Source: a virus
Strand: one strand, 5' to 3'
Virus record (IMG/VR): IMGVR_UViG_3300021508_000002
Span: 1-57,620 of that record
Length of the DNA: 57,620 nucleotides
Part shown: positions 20,959 to 30,571 of the stretch, piece by piece
Layout of the letters: the number at the start of each line of letters is the position of its first letter
Numbering within the stretch: the stretch's first letter is position 1
The notes under the pieces: model-generated
What the model saw: the letters and a program-made list of their open reading frames with translations, nothing else
The model's database searches: none
What the model was told of the DNA's origin: nothing
Position numbers and translations under genes: made by a program

Positions 20959-21549
20959 ATGATTAATCTAAATTCTATAACCATTGATCAATTCTCCTCA
21001 AAAATAGATGTAGATGTCTCTACAGATGTTGGGAACCTTTTTACTAAGGTACTTTTATGGAAATCAAAAGATTTTAAAAAGTCTTCCAAAGTAATTGATC
21101 TATCTCAACTACTTCAAAAAACTAATAATATTGAGTCTTTTGCAATATCTGCACAAGATATTGAAATGAAAAATGTAACAGGGTTGTTCTTTATAGAGTT
21201 CTTCACAGATGAGGTGATAGTCCCAGAAGATTGTGTGAAGAACAGCAATGTTTCTTTAGCAGTAGTGGCCAACCTTTTGCCATATAAAGAGTGTGTGCTA
21301 AGTAAAACCCTATCTCTTGATATAAAAGGTTGTGGTACGGGGGGTTGTGAGAGTGTTACATTAATATCTACTTTATTAAGCACATTACAGACAACAATTA
21401 AGTATGGATTCTACGAGGAGGCTGTTAAAATTATAGAATCCTTAGATGAGTTATGCACGGATTGCGACAATTGCCCAGATTACAAAAACACACTTCTAAT
21501 AAATGAAGAGGGGTTTGGGACTGTAAATAACGCTATCATACTTATTTAA
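20959..21549 (+). CDS. Conserved Crassvirales virion protein with C-terminal Cys motif
   Basis: The protein has 196 residues. The N-terminal half is beta-rich, with IDVDVSTDVGNLFTKVLLW. The C-terminal part is helical and ends with ELCTDCDNCPDYKNTLLINE and FGTVNNAIILI, a pattern I recall from a conserved gene next to the fibres in crAss-like phages. Three Cys in CTDCDNC suggest metal binding or a disulfide knot. It ends on the base before the next start, so it is co-translated with the fibre and may be an adaptor or chaperone for it. Confidence 0.6.
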   Translation: MINLNSITIDQFSSKIDVDVSTDVGNLFTKVLLWKSKDFKKSSKVIDLSQLLQKTNNIESFAISAQDIEMKNVTGLFFIEFFTDEVIVPEDCVKNSNVSLAVVANLLPYKECVLSKTLSLDIKGCGTGGCESVTLISTLLSTLQTTIKYGFYEEAVKIIESLDELCTDCDNCPDYKNTLLINEEGFGTVNNAIILI

Positions 21550-24375
21550 ATGTCTCAGATAAATAATAGGAAAATATTGATTGGTAGCACATCTAAAAAA
21601 CTAGATGAAGATATTATCTTGGGACATAGAAGTAAATCTATTCTTCCTATACTCTCCGTATTAATAGAAGCTATTAGGTATTGTACAGAACAATATAATA
21701 GTAGTATTTCACAAAATTTCGGAGATCTCGGAAAGTATGAAGAAAAAATTAAATTCTTAAATATAAAACTTCAAATATTAAAATATAAATGTAAAGATGT
21801 TTGTATTTATAAAGATAGATTTGTAAAGGTAGGTTTTACAAGCACTGCACCCACAATTCAAGACAACCTGATAGAACTCCCTATATTAAACGAGTTCCAA
21901 GATTTAAATTTTACAGATGTTGTATATAGTTTTAATGACCCTGAAAACAATTTAATATCAAATGTTGTGGTATTATCAAAGGATTCAGAAAATACTTTAA
22001 AGCTAAATACTTTAGACGCTAGTATTAATACACTAGTTCCTGTACCTGTATATTTTACGGCAAGATATAAAACTGATAACTACATATATTTAATAAAGAA
22101 CACAGGAGACCCTTGTACATCAAATATTATAGAAATTGACAAGTCAGATTATGACAATAAGATAAATTCTAATTGGAATGTGCTAGAACTATTCAATGCT
22201 AATCAAACAACATTTCAAAAATATGCAGATGGTGCCTTTGTGACAGAAACATTACCTTCTATAGATTTAGGAACTTCAGTAGATGTTCAAATGTCAGTAA
22301 AGGTACAGGATAATAATCCTATAAATCCCTTGTTTTCTAATGTAGCCAATATAATACTTAGATACACTTCAGAGTGTATACAGGTACTTGCCTGTACTTC
22401 CGGAATTACTAAAAATATAAATTTACCGTTTGGGGAAAACTATACATTCTTATGGGATGATTTTACTTCAGATGTAGCAGCAGAGAAAGTAAAAATAACC
22501 TCTTTACTTTTAACACAAGGAGCTTTGCAGTTTGACAATACAGATATTATAAGTCTTCCTATAATATTAACCAAAAGTAACATACAGGGTGGAAATTTAA
22601 TATATGTTGTAGACACATTGGCACAAAATATCACAACTATAGAGGTGGGGTTTAATGTTTCTAAAGAAGGAGACTCTAATTTTTGTACTGAAACTTCTAT
22701 TATAGAAATTAAAAAAGAAGCCAATCCAATTATACCACCTGTAATTTTAGGACAGGATTTAAATTTAGTAGTACCTTTACCTGATAGCATTACATCTTCT
22801 AATATGGATATAGGTATAACTTACCCTGGATTAGACGGTTACACTATTTTGTGGGAGTTGGTTTCAGGTGATATTGATGTACAGTTAAATAACCCAATAG
22901 CAGAAGATTTAAGTTTAAGTAATTTGAAAGTTGGCGTTTATGTGGTTAAAATAACTGTAACTACAAATGTACAACCTTTTACAGTTACGGAAAACTATAC
23001 AATTACAGTAACATCCAATTACACACTGCCTACCATTGATGCAGGATCTGATAAGAGTATAACATTACCTGTGAACTTTAGTAGTGCAATAGCAACTAAT
23101 ACTGGAATATTTTCATCAATATTATGGTCACAAGCATCTGGACCAAATACAGCAATAATAAATAACATAGGTTCTTTAACACCATCATTTGACAGTTTAG
23201 TTGAAGGTATATATCAGTTTACAATAACAGGGAGTGATAACTATAGTAATATTGTCACAGACACTATGCAAGTTACAGTATCTCCTCCACAGCCTACGAT
23301 GACTGTACATGCAGGTAATCCTATAACAATAACATTACCGATTAATAATACTGCCTCTCAAGCTATTGCTTCTAATAGTACAGGGACTGTAACATATTTA
23401 TGGTCACAAATATCTGGCCCAAACACTGGGGGGTTACCCTTCCCTACAAATTCAACGGGAGTTTTTAATACTCTTATTGAAGGTATTTATGTATTTCAAG
23501 TACAGGCAACTGATGATAATGGTACGGCCACTGATACTGTGCAGATAACTGTATTACCTTCTATCATACCATTTTCAATTGATGTTGGTGCAGATGTGAT
23601 AATAACATTACCTACAAACAGTTCTGGTACACAGGCTATTCCCACAGGTGGTGTGGGTGTTATCACATATGTGTGGACACAACTTTCTGGACCTAACACA
23701 GCACTTTTGACTACACCTAATACAAATAGTGTGGGGTTTACACAACTAATTGAGGGTGTATATGTATTTCAATGTGTTGCCACTGATGATAATGGAACAG
23801 CTACTGATACAATACAAGTTATTGTAGAACCTGAACCTATAGCACCTTTAGCTATCACTGTCCCAAATGAAAATATAACACTTCCTATAAATTCTGTTAT
23901 ATTACAAGGTGTTGTGACAAGTGGTTCTGCAACATCTTACAGTTGGTCACAAGTCTCCGGTCCGACTTCTGCAACCATTACAAATGGTACTACCATAACT
24001 CCTACCATGTCTAATTTATTTGAAGGTAGTTATGTATTTGAAATTGTAGGGACCCAATCTGTCGGAGCAAATGTTATAGTATCTTGCACGGTTACAGTTA
24101 ATCCGGCCTTACAGGAGCTAACCATAACAGTCCAAAATACGACAATTACATTGCCTGTTAATAGTGTACAGGGAGCGGGAATTGTTATAGCAGGCACTGC
24201 CTCTATTAATTTATGGACACAAGTATCAGGACCAAATACAGCTACTATAGTTTCAGGAGATACAACAGATCCTTTATTGTCTGGTTTAATCCAAGGAGCT
24301 TATGTATTTAATTGGTCAGCAAGTGATGGAGTGACTACTGTAAATGTGGACAAAAATGTAACCGTGACAATATAA
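21550..24375 (+). CDS. Fibre protein with six PKD-type immunoglobulin repeats
   Basis: The protein has 941 residues. The first 400 or so are unique, starting MSQINNRKILIGSTSKKLDE; this end probably attaches to the virion. From about residue 400 there are six repeats of about 85-95 residues. Each runs D-x-G-x-x-x-x-I-T-L-P near its start, W-(S/T)-Q-x-S-G-P in the middle, and E-G-x-Y-x-F late. This is the PKD/REJ-type fold typical of Bacteroidota surface proteins. The chain ends at the last repeat. The array likely forms a rod that holds or extends a receptor-binding tip. Confidence 0.75.
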   Translation: MSQINNRKILIGSTSKKLDEDIILGHRSKSILPILSVLIEAIRYCTEQYNSSISQNFGDLGKYEEKIKFLNIKLQILKYKCKDVCIYKDRFVKVGFTSTAPTIQDNLIELPILNEFQDLNFTDVVYSFNDPENNLISNVVVLSKDSENTLKLNTLDASINTLVPVPVYFTARYKTDNYIYLIKNTGDPCTSNIIEIDKSDYDNKINSNWNVLELFNANQTTFQKYADGAFVTETLPSIDLGTSVDVQMSVKVQDNNPINPLFSNVANIILRYTSECIQVLACTSGITKNINLPFGENYTFLWDDFTSDVAAEKVKITSLLLTQGALQFDNTDIISLPIILTKSNIQGGNLIYVVDTLAQNITTIEVGFNVSKEGDSNFCTETSIIEIKKEANPIIPPVILGQDLNLVVPLPDSITSSNMDIGITYPGLDGYTILWELVSGDIDVQLNNPIAEDLSLSNLKVGVYVVKITVTTNVQPFTVTENYTITVTSNYTLPTIDAGSDKSITLPVNFSSAIATNTGIFSSILWSQASGPNTAIINNIGSLTPSFDSLVEGIYQFTITGSDNYSNIVTDTMQVTVSPPQPTMTVHAGNPITITLPINNTASQAIASNSTGTVTYLWSQISGPNTGGLPFPTNSTGVFNTLIEGIYVFQVQATDDNGTATDTVQITVLPSIIPFSIDVGADVIITLPTNSSGTQAIPTGGVGVITYVWTQLSGPNTALLTTPNTNSVGFTQLIEGVYVFQCVATDDNGTATDTIQVIVEPEPIAPLAITVPNENITLPINSVILQGVVTSGSATSYSWSQVSGPTSATITNGTTITPTMSNLFEGSYVFEIVGTQSVGANVIVSCTVTVNPALQELTITVQNTTITLPVNSVQGAGIVIAGTASINLWTQVSGPNTATIVSGDTTDPLLSGLIQGAYVFNWSASDGVTTVNVDKNVTVTI

Positions 24376-24379
24376 TAAT

Positions 24380-27300
24380 ATGTTAAACTTTGAGCAAGAA
24401 ATAAGAAGAAAAATACAATACCTTGTAGAACAAATACAATGTATAAAAGAGGGGGGATGTGCTTTTACTGAACCTTTGTTGGATTATAATTCCAGTAATG
24501 ATACATTATCTTCCACATATGTAAATAATCAAACAAAAACTGCATTAATACAATTACCTAAGAAAACTTCAGATTTAATTAATGATGGTGATGGAGTTTC
24601 CGGGCCTTTTGGAACAGGTGGAACAGGTGGTATAGGTGATATGGTTAAGACTGTATATGATCCTGATAGCATTAATGCAAATGCTTTTGATTATAATAAT
24701 CTAATTAATGTTCCTATAAATTCTGATGTAAAGGTTGTTAGTGGTTTTGTTGTAGGGAATAATTTAACTTTAGTATTATCAGATAATAACAATGTTATTA
24801 TAGATGTAACTACATTAGTGGATGGTGGTTCGGATATAAGGGTATCTTCAGGAAGTGTCTCAGGAAATAATTTAACTTTAACATTATCAGATTCTAGTAC
24901 TGTTGTTATAGATGTTTCAACATTAGTGACTGGATTGGATGTTAAACTAATTTCTGGTACTGTTTTAGGAAATGACTTAACTTTTACATTGTCAGATTCT
25001 AGTACTATTATTGTGGATGTTTCAACATTAGTCGGTGGAGGGTCTGCCAACCCATTAGTTCAAAACCTAACTTTACCAAATATTACAGATGTATTAAGTA
25101 CACAAGGAGTTCAAAATGCATTAAATTTACTAACAGATATTAAGTTAACCTCTGGAGTAATCTTAGGAACGAGCTTACTTTTAACATTAAGTGATTCAAC
25201 AATAGTATCAGTAGATGTAACAACATTAACGGATACAGGAAGTGACACTGTCCCAGTCTCAGGTGTTGTTGTAGGAAATAATCTTACTATAACCATGAGT
25301 GATGCATCCACAATCATTGTTGATGTCACAACATTATCGGGAGGTGGGTCTGGTAATCCACTAGTACAAGATTTAACATCCCCAAATGCAATAGACGTAT
25401 TAAGTACTCAGGGAATCCAAGATGCACTGAACGCAATGGGAGGTGGAGGAACAGATGATGAAAAGTGGATTCCAAATCATGATTATGCTGCAAAAGAAAC
25501 ATTTACAATTTCTCCGACTCAGCAAAATGCAGTATTAGCAAGCGGTCAAAAATTGACATTAGGAAAAGTGTATTCGGTGTATTATGATGTCGCAACAACG
25601 TCCTCAGCAACACTGGTATTATCTGAGATTTTAAAATTAGAACTATCAAATCCAAATGAATTGGTAAAAAGTAGGGAATTCGTAAACGGATCAATGCTTT
25701 TTGACGGAAATGTAATATACGATACTATTCACGTTCAAAGTGGTGTGGAATCATTTGCCTTGGTTTCCTCTGCTGATAACGTGCCAGGAGCTGAACACTA
25801 TTTAAAATACACTTCCAACGGAGATGTTATTAATTCAACAGCGGTCTTTAACGATTTTGGGAAAGGTGTTTTTGCATATATGCAATCCAATCCAGATACC
25901 TATGAATTAAAATTTGAATACATAAAAACCGATAATATTGAAGAAATATGGATTACTGCCAAAAGAGCTGAGTCTGTTGGTGTTTCAGACGTAACGGGGC
26001 AGCACCAAGGAAGCTACAACGAAGGAGATACGCTACCGGATGCAACTATTAATAGTGGAGATTTTATTTTCATATCAAAAAACAACAATGAATTTTGGAT
26101 TCAAGTATCAAATGGAGCAACGTGGGTTGATGATAAACAAATTGTAGACCCTATTGCAATACAGGCATTAACTATTGCGAATAATGTTCAGATACAATTA
26201 AATGACATATCGGTAGTGTCAAGACCATTTACACCTGTAATTACTTTTGATAGAGATGTAACTCACGCACCAATTTATAATCAAACAGGAGATATTACTT
26301 TGTCATTGGCGTCTTCTGGAAATATAACCGGAAAATCTCAATTTGTAAGATTTGTATCTAATGGAGGACAGATTAATTTTCCAACAGCATTTAAAGAAAT
26401 GCAGCTTGGTATGATTAACTATATGATATCAAATCCGGGGTCATATCCATTTATGACAATGTACATGGAAGAAATAGGCGAGGTGTGGATGTCGAGCCCA
26501 AGAGCCTCGTCTGGAGATGCGTCTACACCACAAGTAGCAACAATAGTTACCTTAAGTGTTTTGACAATTCAAGAAAACAACACCTTAAATCAAGAAATAG
26601 GAGACCTCGGAAGTGATGCTGTTCCAGATGCCACCTCATATGTATTAGCTGGTGCAGATGCGGCACACTTCAACGTTTTTGATAATGGAGGAATTTTAAA
26701 GTTAAGAGCTACTACCCTATTCAATTTCGAAGCCCCCGGTTCAGCAGCGAGCAGTAACGATTATTCATTAACATTTGCAGCGGTGAACAGTGAAGGGACA
26801 CAGGTAACGCCAACATCAATTACAGTATCTGTTACAGACGTTAGTGAGGCTGGCAACACCGTTCCAGATCATGTTGTAAACATCTTTGTAAGACCAGATG
26901 CTGGGGCTATAGATGACGCTATTCATATACAATGGGAATTGCCCATAAGTGATGGTGGCACACCAATAACAGGATACCAGATAGAAAGATCAACAGTGCT
27001 TGGGGGCGCTTGGAGCGTATTGGTTGTAGATACTGGAAATACAAATCTTGAGTATATTGATACAGGCGTTGGAGAGGGATTCTATGCACTATATAGAGTT
27101 GCTGCAATTAATAATGTGGGAACTGGAATTGCTTTTGGAATCGCAACCGCAATAACCGTAGATTTAATATCAGGAGGCGGATTTACAGGAGCTGTTGACA
27201 ATTTCAATACACATGCCGTTGGCACTAGCCCTTCAACGTTTGACGAACTATTAGGAAATTCTGTCACAGAAGATATTAGCGGAGGTGTCATTAGAGCATT

Positions 27301-28744
27301 GTCTTGGGATTCAAAAACAGGAGGTTCATACGCCACAAATCCTTGGGGGACAGCACAATCAAAATTCAATCTATTTTCAGATGCGCAGACAGATTATACA
27401 GTTCTGTGTCATATGACCTTTAAATCACAGGCATCAAAAGCTGGCATTTGGGTTCGTTCAACAACAAACGGAAGCTTTACAGAGGGATACTTTTTGCAAT
27501 TTGATCAGGTTACAGATGAATTAAAATTATGGAGTATTCATAGTGGAGGACAATTTGATCAAATAAATCCTGCTACAGTTACAACCTCAATGACACTGAA
27601 CGATAGACATTTAATTAAGATAGACATTGTTGGAAGTTTAATAGAGGTTTTCATTAATAATATGACCGCTCCTATTATATCCCATACATTTATTCAGAAT
27701 CTCCACGCATCTGGTGGCGTTGTGTTATCTGCTGGATGGGATGGAACAAATGAAAACAACGTGCAATATGACAATTTGTATTGTACTCTTTGGGATGCTG
27801 CTACCGCACTTCCAACCGCACCGCTATCGTTAGTGGCTGCTGCTGGTGCAGTTCCCGAAACTGAAATAGATTTGACATGGCTAGTGCCTGCTAGTGATGG
27901 TGGGAGTGCAATTACAGGATATAGAATAGAGAGAGAGAGTCCTACAGGAAATGGGTTTGCGTTAATAGTAGCAGACACAGGAGATACGAATCTATCATAT
28001 AGTGACACTACTCTAACTAGTGGCGTTCAATATAATTATAGAGTTAGTGCCATTAATGGTGTGGGTACAGGGTCTTTTAGCAATTCAAGTTCGTTGAGCA
28101 CCACAACCTCTAATGTGTTGTTGACAATTGGAACTCCTGATTATCTTTATTCGGCAGATGTTGTTGTTGGTGTCGAACCTGTACAGCAAGTGATAGGAAG
28201 TCCTGACTACCAGACAATAGCATCTAGTGTAACTATTATCACAGGAATGAATGGACTGCCTGTCTGGAAGTTTTCAACAGTTGCCAGCTATATAAGGACA
28301 GTTACCAATATTGCTACAGTGCCTCAGGGGTTCTATAGATTCATGCTCATTGAATTCAAATCTATATCTGGAGGTAACGAGTATTTTGGAGACGGCAACG
28401 CTGCTCCTGCTCCGAATAGGATAGGTCTAAAATCTGGGAAGTGGGCTATTTATGGTGGCTCGTGGGTTGAATCTACCTCTTCTCCCGTTGTTGACACGCC
28501 TTATTTAATTGAAATATACGCAAATGGAGCGGCGTCATATATGAGGGTTAACGACTTAGAGGTTCTTTCTGGCAATCCTGGATCAAACGACTTAAGAGGC
28601 ACGGTTTTGGGTAATCTCAGTGCGATGAACGCAGGGTGTGACGTTGAAATAGGTCTGGATTATGTTAATTCTTCGAATTTATCAGCGCAAAATCTTCTTG
28701 ACATTAGAACAGAGATAGCAACGATGGCAGGAATTTCCCTATAA
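24380..28744 (+). CDS. Large mosaic tail fibre: repeats, cadherin-like, Fn3 and LamG-like domains
   Basis: The protein has 1454 residues. The N-terminal 110 residues hold the short motif GTGGTGGIG. Residues about 115-320 hold five repeats of about 35 residues (SG-x-x-x-GNNLTLTLSDSSTxxxDVSTL). A central part of about 400 residues contains a double tract around TSNGDVINSTAVFNDF and SNGGQINFPTAFKEM. A cadherin-like segment follows (about 720-820), then a first Fn3 domain (about 840-925), a LamG/concanavalin-like sugar-binding domain (about 935-1140), a second Fn3 (about 1145-1235) and a second LamG-like C-terminus. From about 25.45 kb the sequence becomes markedly richer in CpG than the 5' third, a sign of module exchange. 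Confidence 0.7.
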   Translation: MLNFEQEIRRKIQYLVEQIQCIKEGGCAFTEPLLDYNSSNDTLSSTYVNNQTKTALIQLPKKTSDLINDGDGVSGPFGTGGTGGIGDMVKTVYDPDSINANAFDYNNLINVPINSDVKVVSGFVVGNNLTLVLSDNNNVIIDVTTLVDGGSDIRVSSGSVSGNNLTLTLSDSSTVVIDVSTLVTGLDVKLISGTVLGNDLTFTLSDSSTIIVDVSTLVGGGSANPLVQNLTLPNITDVLSTQGVQNALNLLTDIKLTSGVILGTSLLLTLSDSTIVSVDVTTLTDTGSDTVPVSGVVVGNNLTITMSDASTIIVDVTTLSGGGSGNPLVQDLTSPNAIDVLSTQGIQDALNAMGGGGTDDEKWIPNHDYAAKETFTISPTQQNAVLASGQKLTLGKVYSVYYDVATTSSATLVLSEILKLELSNPNELVKSREFVNGSMLFDGNVIYDTIHVQSGVESFALVSSADNVPGAEHYLKYTSNGDVINSTAVFNDFGKGVFAYMQSNPDTYELKFEYIKTDNIEEIWITAKRAESVGVSDVTGQHQGSYNEGDTLPDATINSGDFIFISKNNNEFWIQVSNGATWVDDKQIVDPIAIQALTIANNVQIQLNDISVVSRPFTPVITFDRDVTHAPIYNQTGDITLSLASSGNITGKSQFVRFVSNGGQINFPTAFKEMQLGMINYMISNPGSYPFMTMYMEEIGEVWMSSPRASSGDASTPQVATIVTLSVLTIQENNTLNQEIGDLGSDAVPDATSYVLAGADAAHFNVFDNGGILKLRATTLFNFEAPGSAASSNDYSLTFAAVNSEGTQVTPTSITVSVTDVSEAGNTVPDHVVNIFVRPDAGAIDDAIHIQWELPISDGGTPITGYQIERSTVLGGAWSVLVVDTGNTNLEYIDTGVGEGFYALYRVAAINNVGTGIAFGIATAITVDLISGGGFTGAVDNFNTHAVGTSPSTFDELLGNSVTEDISGGVIRALSWDSKTGGSYATNPWGTAQSKFNLFSDAQTDYTVLCHMTFKSQASKAGIWVRSTTNGSFTEGYFLQFDQVTDELKLWSIHSGGQFDQINPATVTTSMTLNDRHLIKIDIVGSLIEVFINNMTAPIISHTFIQNLHASGGVVLSAGWDGTNENNVQYDNLYCTLWDAATALPTAPLSLVAAAGAVPETEIDLTWLVPASDGGSAITGYRIERESPTGNGFALIVADTGDTNLSYSDTTLTSGVQYNYRVSAINGVGTGSFSNSSSLSTTTSNVLLTIGTPDYLYSADVVVGVEPVQQVIGSPDYQTIASSVTIITGMNGLPVWKFSTVASYIRTVTNIATVPQGFYRFMLIEFKSISGGNEYFGDGNAAPAPNRIGLKSGKWAIYGGSWVESTSSPVVDTPYLIEIYANGAASYMRVNDLEVLSGNPGSNDLRGTVLGNLSAMNAGCDVEIGLDYVNSSNLSAQNLLDIRTEIATMAGISL

Positions 28745-28756
28745 ATTAAAATAATT

Positions 28757-30439
28757 ATGATGTCAACATTTCTATTCTCATTGTCTAGGAGCTCTTCAGT
28801 AAGCGTTCCTCCATCATTCCCGCCTGTTTCTGGACAAGAGGAATCTTTTGAGATTTTGCCAAAGAAGATGGTAAATCTGTCGTATAATTCTTCATCTAAA
28901 GTATATGAAAAGACTTCTGGAAATCAAAAATATGATGCAGGATTTATTGCCGACAAAATGATTTTCGCAAATACAGGAGCTGTCATATGTCAAGTGGAAG
29001 GCGAAGATGTGAGTAGATTCATTGCTTTAAGTGCCGATCATCAGAACTGGTCGTTTGAAACAATGGATTTCGGATTACTTTTTGGCAATAACGGAGCTTG
29101 TCAAATTAATGAAAATACAGTACCTGCAACTCAGAACTTACAGCCAATTGCGTATCAAGATGTGTGGTTCAAAATAGAGGTAACTCCTGACTTGAATGAC
29201 AGCCTATTGGGAAATGTAAAGTACTATTCTAGTACAGATGGCATAAGCTGGGGAAGTCCAATTTATGAGTCAAATAATAAGACTCCATATCCGATTTACG
29301 TTACAAGCTCTCTTTATAACATCGGAAATAAATTAAAAAACTGCTCCATTGTTGGCACAAATATTGTCGATACAATTTTACCGTTAAAATTTGTAAAAAA
29401 GTTTTTATCTGACAATAATTATAACGCCTTCGGTCAATCATTTTCATACTATAATTCAAACGGAAATATACCAATAGATGAAGTCCATCATTACACAAGA
29501 GCAGGAGTAGGTGGACATATAGGCGTCTATGCATATACCATTAAAAATGTCTATCATAAATCTACAGATACGTGGGATGCCCCAATAAATGTCATTGATG
29601 AAGGGAATGCATACGATTTAAGAGACCCGAGAGGTGGTTATATTGGGAATACATTATTTATTTTCATGCAAAAAAATACCACAAATTTGGCGGAGCAAAA
29701 ATTCGGATATTACAAGTCCTCAAATAATGGGGCTTCTTTTGGTGGCTTTACAGAAATACTCGGATATGACGAAAAGAGGGCTTTCCCTTTTGGGTATTTG
29801 CAGCCGTCAAATGTCCCTGGCACATATTTTCAATATTTTACAGATTTTGACCATAATGCAAATTCAAAATATAACAACTATATTTTGAAAACGATTGACA
29901 ATGGCATTAACTGGACTATTATCAAAATTAATTCAGGGCTGACGGTTAATGATTTTATAACAGAAAGTGCATTGTCTTGGCTTGGTGGACAGAAATACTT
30001 ACTTCTTATGAGAAATGGTTCTGGGGTGTTAATGCAAATGACGTCCTCCGACAACTGGCAAACTTGGACTAGTCCTGTTGTCACTAATTTAGGCGGTACT
30101 GGTTATCCCGCTAGTCTATTGCCGACAATGTGCGACATATATTATAACCACCCAACTGATGATTTATATATAATTTACCAAGACAGAACTATCGGAAGAA
30201 TTGAGGGAATTAAAGTAAAATCAGTCGATGTATTTTCTTCTCCAACAAATTATCCTGCACCGATTTTTACAGAAAGAAATAGGCAGGGCATTCATAACGG
30301 AATTGGATACCCTTCAATCATAAAAATTCAAGACAATCCTTTAAAACTTCACATGGTATACAGCGATGAGTCAACTCCTGAGAGGACAAATGATTTTTGT
30401 GATGCGAAATATACACTATTTGATGAAAATTTAAGATAA
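28757..30439 (+). CDS. Sialidase-like beta-propeller protein (Asp-box repeats), putative tail-associated glycan enzyme or lectin
   Basis: The protein has 560 residues. Four Asp-box-like turns are visible: SSTDGISWGSP, KSSNNGASFGGF, KTIDNGINWTI and SSDNWQTWTSP. They are spaced as in six-bladed sialidase/BNR propellers. The acidic and arginine residues needed for catalysis cannot be assigned by eye. The first 70 residues lack a signal peptide, so the protein is likely part of the virion. CpG content is high, like the 3' part of the preceding gene, which suggests joint acquisition. It may cleave or bind host capsule or exopolysaccharide. Confidence 0.6.
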   Translation: MMSTFLFSLSRSSSVSVPPSFPPVSGQEESFEILPKKMVNLSYNSSSKVYEKTSGNQKYDAGFIADKMIFANTGAVICQVEGEDVSRFIALSADHQNWSFETMDFGLLFGNNGACQINENTVPATQNLQPIAYQDVWFKIEVTPDLNDSLLGNVKYYSSTDGISWGSPIYESNNKTPYPIYVTSSLYNIGNKLKNCSIVGTNIVDTILPLKFVKKFLSDNNYNAFGQSFSYYNSNGNIPIDEVHHYTRAGVGGHIGVYAYTIKNVYHKSTDTWDAPINVIDEGNAYDLRDPRGGYIGNTLFIFMQKNTTNLAEQKFGYYKSSNNGASFGGFTEILGYDEKRAFPFGYLQPSNVPGTYFQYFTDFDHNANSKYNNYILKTIDNGINWTIIKINSGLTVNDFITESALSWLGGQKYLLLMRNGSGVLMQMTSSDNWQTWTSPVVTNLGGTGYPASLLPTMCDIYYNHPTDDLYIIYQDRTIGRIEGIKVKSVDVFSSPTNYPAPIFTERNRQGIHNGIGYPSIIKIQDNPLKLHMVYSDESTPERTNDFCDAKYTLFDENLR

Positions 30440-30445
30440 TAATTT

Positions 30446-30547
30446 ATGAAAAAAATAGCAACAAAATTTTTGACAACATTAGTTTTGACAATAATTATCT
30501 TGACTGAAAATGCCACAACGTATTACGTAAGAACAACAAATATATAA
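30446..30547 (+). pseudogene. Remnant of a secreted beta-helix enzyme: signal peptide plus TYYV start
   Basis: A 33-codon frame gives MKKIATKFLTTLVLTIIILT followed by ENATTYYVRTTNI and a stop. The first part is a clean signal peptide. The rest matches how mature pectate-lyase-like beta-helix proteins begin (TYYV-x-T-T), and resembles the start of the very next gene (ATYYISTTGT). This suggests that a bacterial secreted enzyme gene was acquired and lost, or that the next gene lost its signal peptide by rearrangement. It could also be a true 33-residue peptide. Confidence 0.5.
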
Positions 30548-30571
30548 TTATCTAATGGTAAAATTATAAGA

